From Butyricicoccus_A sp963601915 (GTDB lineage Bacteria; Bacillota; Clostridia; Oscillospirales; Butyricicoccaceae): a stretch of 64,000 nucleotides of DNA. Of the stretch, positions 61,673 through 64,000 are shown one piece after another. The notes under the pieces are model-generated. The model was given only the letters and a program-made list of their open reading frames with translations, had not been told where the DNA came from and made no database searches. Every line of letters starts with the position of its first letter. Position 1 is the first letter of the stretch. A program made the translations under genes and the position numbers. The stretch lies in the NCBI GenBank assembly GCA_963601915.1, contig CAVCGL010000005.1:1-64000 (forward strand), given 5' to 3'.

Positions 61673-61696
61673 TGAGAAGAAAAGGGGTAGCTTGAT

Positions 61697-62821
61697 ATGA
61701 AATTGCTTATTACAGGCGGCGGCACGGGCGGCCATGTCAATCCGGGTCTTGCCATTGCAAAATATGCGCAGTCTCGCCGCAATGATGTAGAAATCCGTTT
61801 TGCCGGTACATCGACCGGTATTGAATCCAAGCTGGTGCCGCGCGAGGGCTACAAGCTGTATACCGTGGATGTGCGCGGACTCAAGCGTTCCATGTCTCCG
61901 TCTGCCGTGCTGTATAATATTGCGACACTGCAAAAGTCTCTGACGGCGACATCCAAGGCGAAAAAGATTCTGCGCGAGTATCAGCCGGATGTCGTTGTGG
62001 GATGCGGCGGTTATGCGAGTTATCCCATGGTACATGCGGCGCAGCAGCTGCATATTCCGACGGTGCTGCTCGAAGTCAACGCATTTCCGGGTGTTGTCAC
62101 CAAGTCTTGTGCGAAAAAGGCAGATCGCGTGCTGATTAGCTTTGAAAACACGCGTGAGCTGCTGGAAGATCGTCCGAATATTCGTTTGACAGGTGCGCCG
62201 GTGCGCGGCGAAATTATTTTTGCCGATCGCGCGAAGGCGAGAAAGAAAATGAAGCTGGCAGATGATGAAAAATTGGTTGTTTCGTTCTGGGGCAGCTTGG
62301 GTGCTCTGTATATGAACCGTCATATGGCAGGATTTATCGAGCTGGAGAGCCAGCACGACAGCTTCCGCCATATTCATGCGACCGGTACCGCCGCGTACAA
62401 GTGGCTGCCGGAAAGCATCAAGGAAAAGGGCGTGGATCTGGACAAGCATCCGAACATTGAGCTGCGTGAATACATCTATGATATGGCAGATGTCATGGCG
62501 GCAGCAGATCTCGTCATTTGCCGCGCCGGTGCGGCAACGCTGGGCGAGCTGTGCGTGCTGGGTAAGCCGTCTATTATCGTGCCGTCTCCGTATGTCGCAG
62601 AGAACCATCAGGAAAAGAATGCGCGTGCGTTGGAGCAGAAGGGTGCATGTAAGGTCATCACAGAGCCGGAATGCACGCCGGAGAAGCTGTACAATGCTGT
62701 GACAGAGCTGCTCAGCGATGAAGAAAAGCTGGCAGAGATGGGACGCTGTGCCAAGACGATGGCCATTGTAGATTCCAGCGAAAAAATCTATCAGTACATT
62801 CTGGAGGCTGCACGAAAGTGA
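61697..62821 (+). CDS. murG: UDP-GlcNAc:lipid I N-acetylglucosaminyltransferase MurG
   Basis: 374 residues. It converts lipid I to lipid II on the inner membrane face. The N-terminal GGGTGGHVNPGLAIAK loop, the GCGGYASYPMV segment and the C-terminal CRAGAATLGELCVLGKPSIIVPSP UDP-GlcNAc site are canonical. Its TGA overlaps the GTG start of ftsQ, so the two are translationally coupled. Confidence 0.97.
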   Translation: MKLLITGGGTGGHVNPGLAIAKYAQSRRNDVEIRFAGTSTGIESKLVPREGYKLYTVDVRGLKRSMSPSAVLYNIATLQKSLTATSKAKKILREYQPDVVVGCGGYASYPMVHAAQQLHIPTVLLEVNAFPGVVTKSCAKKADRVLISFENTRELLEDRPNIRLTGAPVRGEIIFADRAKARKKMKLADDEKLVVSFWGSLGALYMNRHMAGFIELESQHDSFRHIHATGTAAYKWLPESIKEKGVDLDKHPNIELREYIYDMADVMAAADLVICRAGAATLGELCVLGKPSIIVPSPYVAENHQEKNARALEQKGACKVITEPECTPEKLYNAVTELLSDEEKLAEMGRCAKTMAIVDSSEKIYQYILEAARK

Positions 62822-64000
62822 GAGACAGCAGGCGAAATAGCCGGAATACCCAAAGACGTTCGTCTCGAACGACGTCATCATCCGCGCAGCCGTCGCGCCG
62901 TGTGCCGCAGAGCGAGTCTGGAATGCAGCGCACAGGTGCACGGTCTCGCCGCGCCATTCGTGAGCGGCAGAGAAAAAAGCAGCGCAGACGTATGCTGTCG
63001 CGCATCTGTATTGCGGTGCTGGTGCTGCTTGCCATTATTTTTGCTCCGACGATTTTTTTCCAGGTGTCTGCCATTGATGTGAGCGGGGATACGCGGTACA
63101 AGAGCGAAGAGCTAATCAAGTCAACCGGTGTCAAAGAGGGAGACAATATGTTTTTTCTGGACACCAAGCAAATTGCGGAGGACTTGAAAAAAGAGTATCC
63201 GTATTTGGATACCGTAAAGCTGCACCGCAAGATGCCAAGCACCCTGCAAATTGAAGTGACAGACCGCACCGAGGCGCTGTCTTTGGAACAGAAGAACAAG
63301 TATTTCATTCTGGATTTGACAGGAAAGGTGCTGGAGGAGAAAAAATCCGCAGCGAAAGGCACGGCAACCGTCACCGGCATCTCAACAAAGGGGCTGGAAG
63401 TCGGCACGACCATTGATGCGGACAAGCAGGATAAGATCGCTTCGGTCATCAAGCTGCTGGAGCTGGCGGATTCCTATGGCATGAAGGCACACATCAAGAC
63501 GATTGATGTAGAAAAGGCATATGATGTTCGCATTACATATGACAAACAGTACACGATTTTGCTCGGCGCATTGGAGGAAAGCAATCTGGAACACAAGATT
63601 CAGTTCCTCAAGGCGATTCTCAAGGAGCCGTCTTTGCCGGAGACCGGCGTCATTGATCTGACAGATGAGAAGGAAGCGCGGTATCGTCCGACGGAGGACG
63701 CCACCGAGGATGTTGTCGTAGATGAAAAAGCGCTGGACAAGGCTGCAGGAGACAGCAAGACCGACAGCACAGACAGCGCAGATACGTCGGACGAGAAACA
63801 GACGACATCTTCTGATAGCTCGGACGGCACGACAAGCTCCGATTCGTCCAAACAGGATGCGGCGGACAACAGTTCTTCCACAGAGAACACAGACAGCAGC
63901 TCGTCGGACAGTTCCAGCAAAACTTCCAGTGATAAAACGAGCAGTGACAGCGGGACAGACACGGAATCGTCTTCCAACAGTTCATCTGATGCAGCCATCG
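62818..64000 (+). CDS. ftsQ: Cell division protein FtsQ/DivIB (runs off the window)
   Basis: At least 394 codons; no stop before the edge. GTG at 62818 overlaps the murG stop, with GGAGG ten bases upstream. A basic cytoplasmic N-terminus of about 58 residues precedes one membrane helix (about 60-80, RICIAVLVLLAIIFAPTIFF), a POTRA domain (VSAIDVSGDTRYKSEELI to about 150) and the FtsQ/DivIB beta domain. After about residue 295 the chain is a long Ser/Asp/Thr-rich disordered tail. DivIB recruits FtsL/DivIC and the septal PBP-SEDS pair. Its place after murG fits the dcw cluster. Confidence 0.88.
   Translation, partial: MRDSRRNSRNTQRRSSRTTSSSAQPSRRVPQSESGMQRTGARSRRAIRERQRKKQRRRMLSRICIAVLVLLAIIFAPTIFFQVSAIDVSGDTRYKSEELIKSTGVKEGDNMFFLDTKQIAEDLKKEYPYLDTVKLHRKMPSTLQIEVTDRTEALSLEQKNKYFILDLTGKVLEEKKSAAKGTATVTGISTKGLEVGTTIDADKQDKIASVIKLLELADSYGMKAHIKTIDVEKAYDVRITYDKQYTILLGALEESNLEHKIQFLKAILKEPSLPETGVIDLTDEKEARYRPTEDATEDVVVDEKALDKAAGDSKTDSTDSADTSDEKQTTSSDSSDGTTSSDSSKQDAADNSSSTENTDSSSSDSSSKTSSDKTSSDSGTDTESSSNSSSDAAI

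Overview
The window reads as chromosomal DNA of a spore-forming, low-to-moderate G+C Gram-positive bacterium of the class Clostridia, probably near Oscillospiraceae/Butyricicoccaceae. This placement is inferred from gene content and order, not from a marker-gene tree. The clues are a spore-coat basement-layer set (spoIVA, a SipL-type gene and a tiny spoVM), yqfC-yqfD-phoH-ybeY-era-recO, ylbJ, a PASTA-bearing SpoVD-type PBP, MurE with the DNPR motif of meso-diaminopimelate ligases, a PPi-type phosphofructokinase, and several S-layer-homology (SLH) exoproteins. A run of ten N at 21350-21359 shows this is a draft assembly.

Layout. 1-1950: the end of a CRISPR-Cas locus (cas1 C-terminus, cas2, AT-rich leader with a promoter, 15 repeats and 14 spacers, terminator). 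1965-3204: an isolated phage-type lysis cassette on the minus strand (XhlA-like protein, SPP1-type holin, C39-like endolysin). 3335-5061: an amidohydrolase divergent from a Crp/Fnr regulator. 5461-8443: spoIVA and sipL. 8599-10694: a frameshifted HAD hydrolase and a MATE transporter. 10825-11994: spoVM, a 49-residue membrane protein, DUF3021 and a LytTR regulator. 12176-14696: divergent PPi-phosphofructokinase and class II aldolase. 14969-19102: ilvE and a GlnPQ-like amino-acid ABC transporter whose membrane subunit carries two nearly identical binding domains. 19285-22578: an SLH/leucine-rich-repeat surface protein. 22765-26484: guaB, a stand-alone trpB2 and a DUF4393-like gene. 26540-27798: tRNA-Leu(TAA) and lrgAB. 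27990-33062: a Ser/Gly-rich lipoprotein, a cold-shock gene, an EamA transporter and an ABC exporter pair. 33377-36965: two secreted cell-wall-type enzymes. 37008-40039: a DacF-like carboxypeptidase, a Cys-rich/acidic protein and YlbJ.

40130-47755 is a housekeeping and sporulation run: yqfC, yqfD, phoH, ybeY, era, recO, a DUF1648 gene and mutS2. 48015-51804 holds an HPr-like gene, uvrC, rsmD, coaD and a coiled-coil gene. 51985 to the right edge is the division and cell-wall (dcw) cluster: mraZ, rsmH, ftsL, then, after a terminator, spoVD, murE, murF, mraY, ftsW/spoVE, murG and ftsQ, which runs off the window. murD is missing from its usual place.

The window is mostly ordinary core genome, and no wholly new multi-gene system is demonstrated. 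The most notable items are: the 28-codon spoVM; an HPr whose phosphorylatable His15 is Tyr while Ser46 is kept; the roughly 91% identical tandem binding domains in the amino-acid transporter; a carboxypeptidase with SAF in place of SxN; a palindrome over the -10 box of the amidohydrolase promoter; an orphan lysis cassette next to the CRISPR array; and an 11-codon reading frame with a strong ribosome site at 5247.
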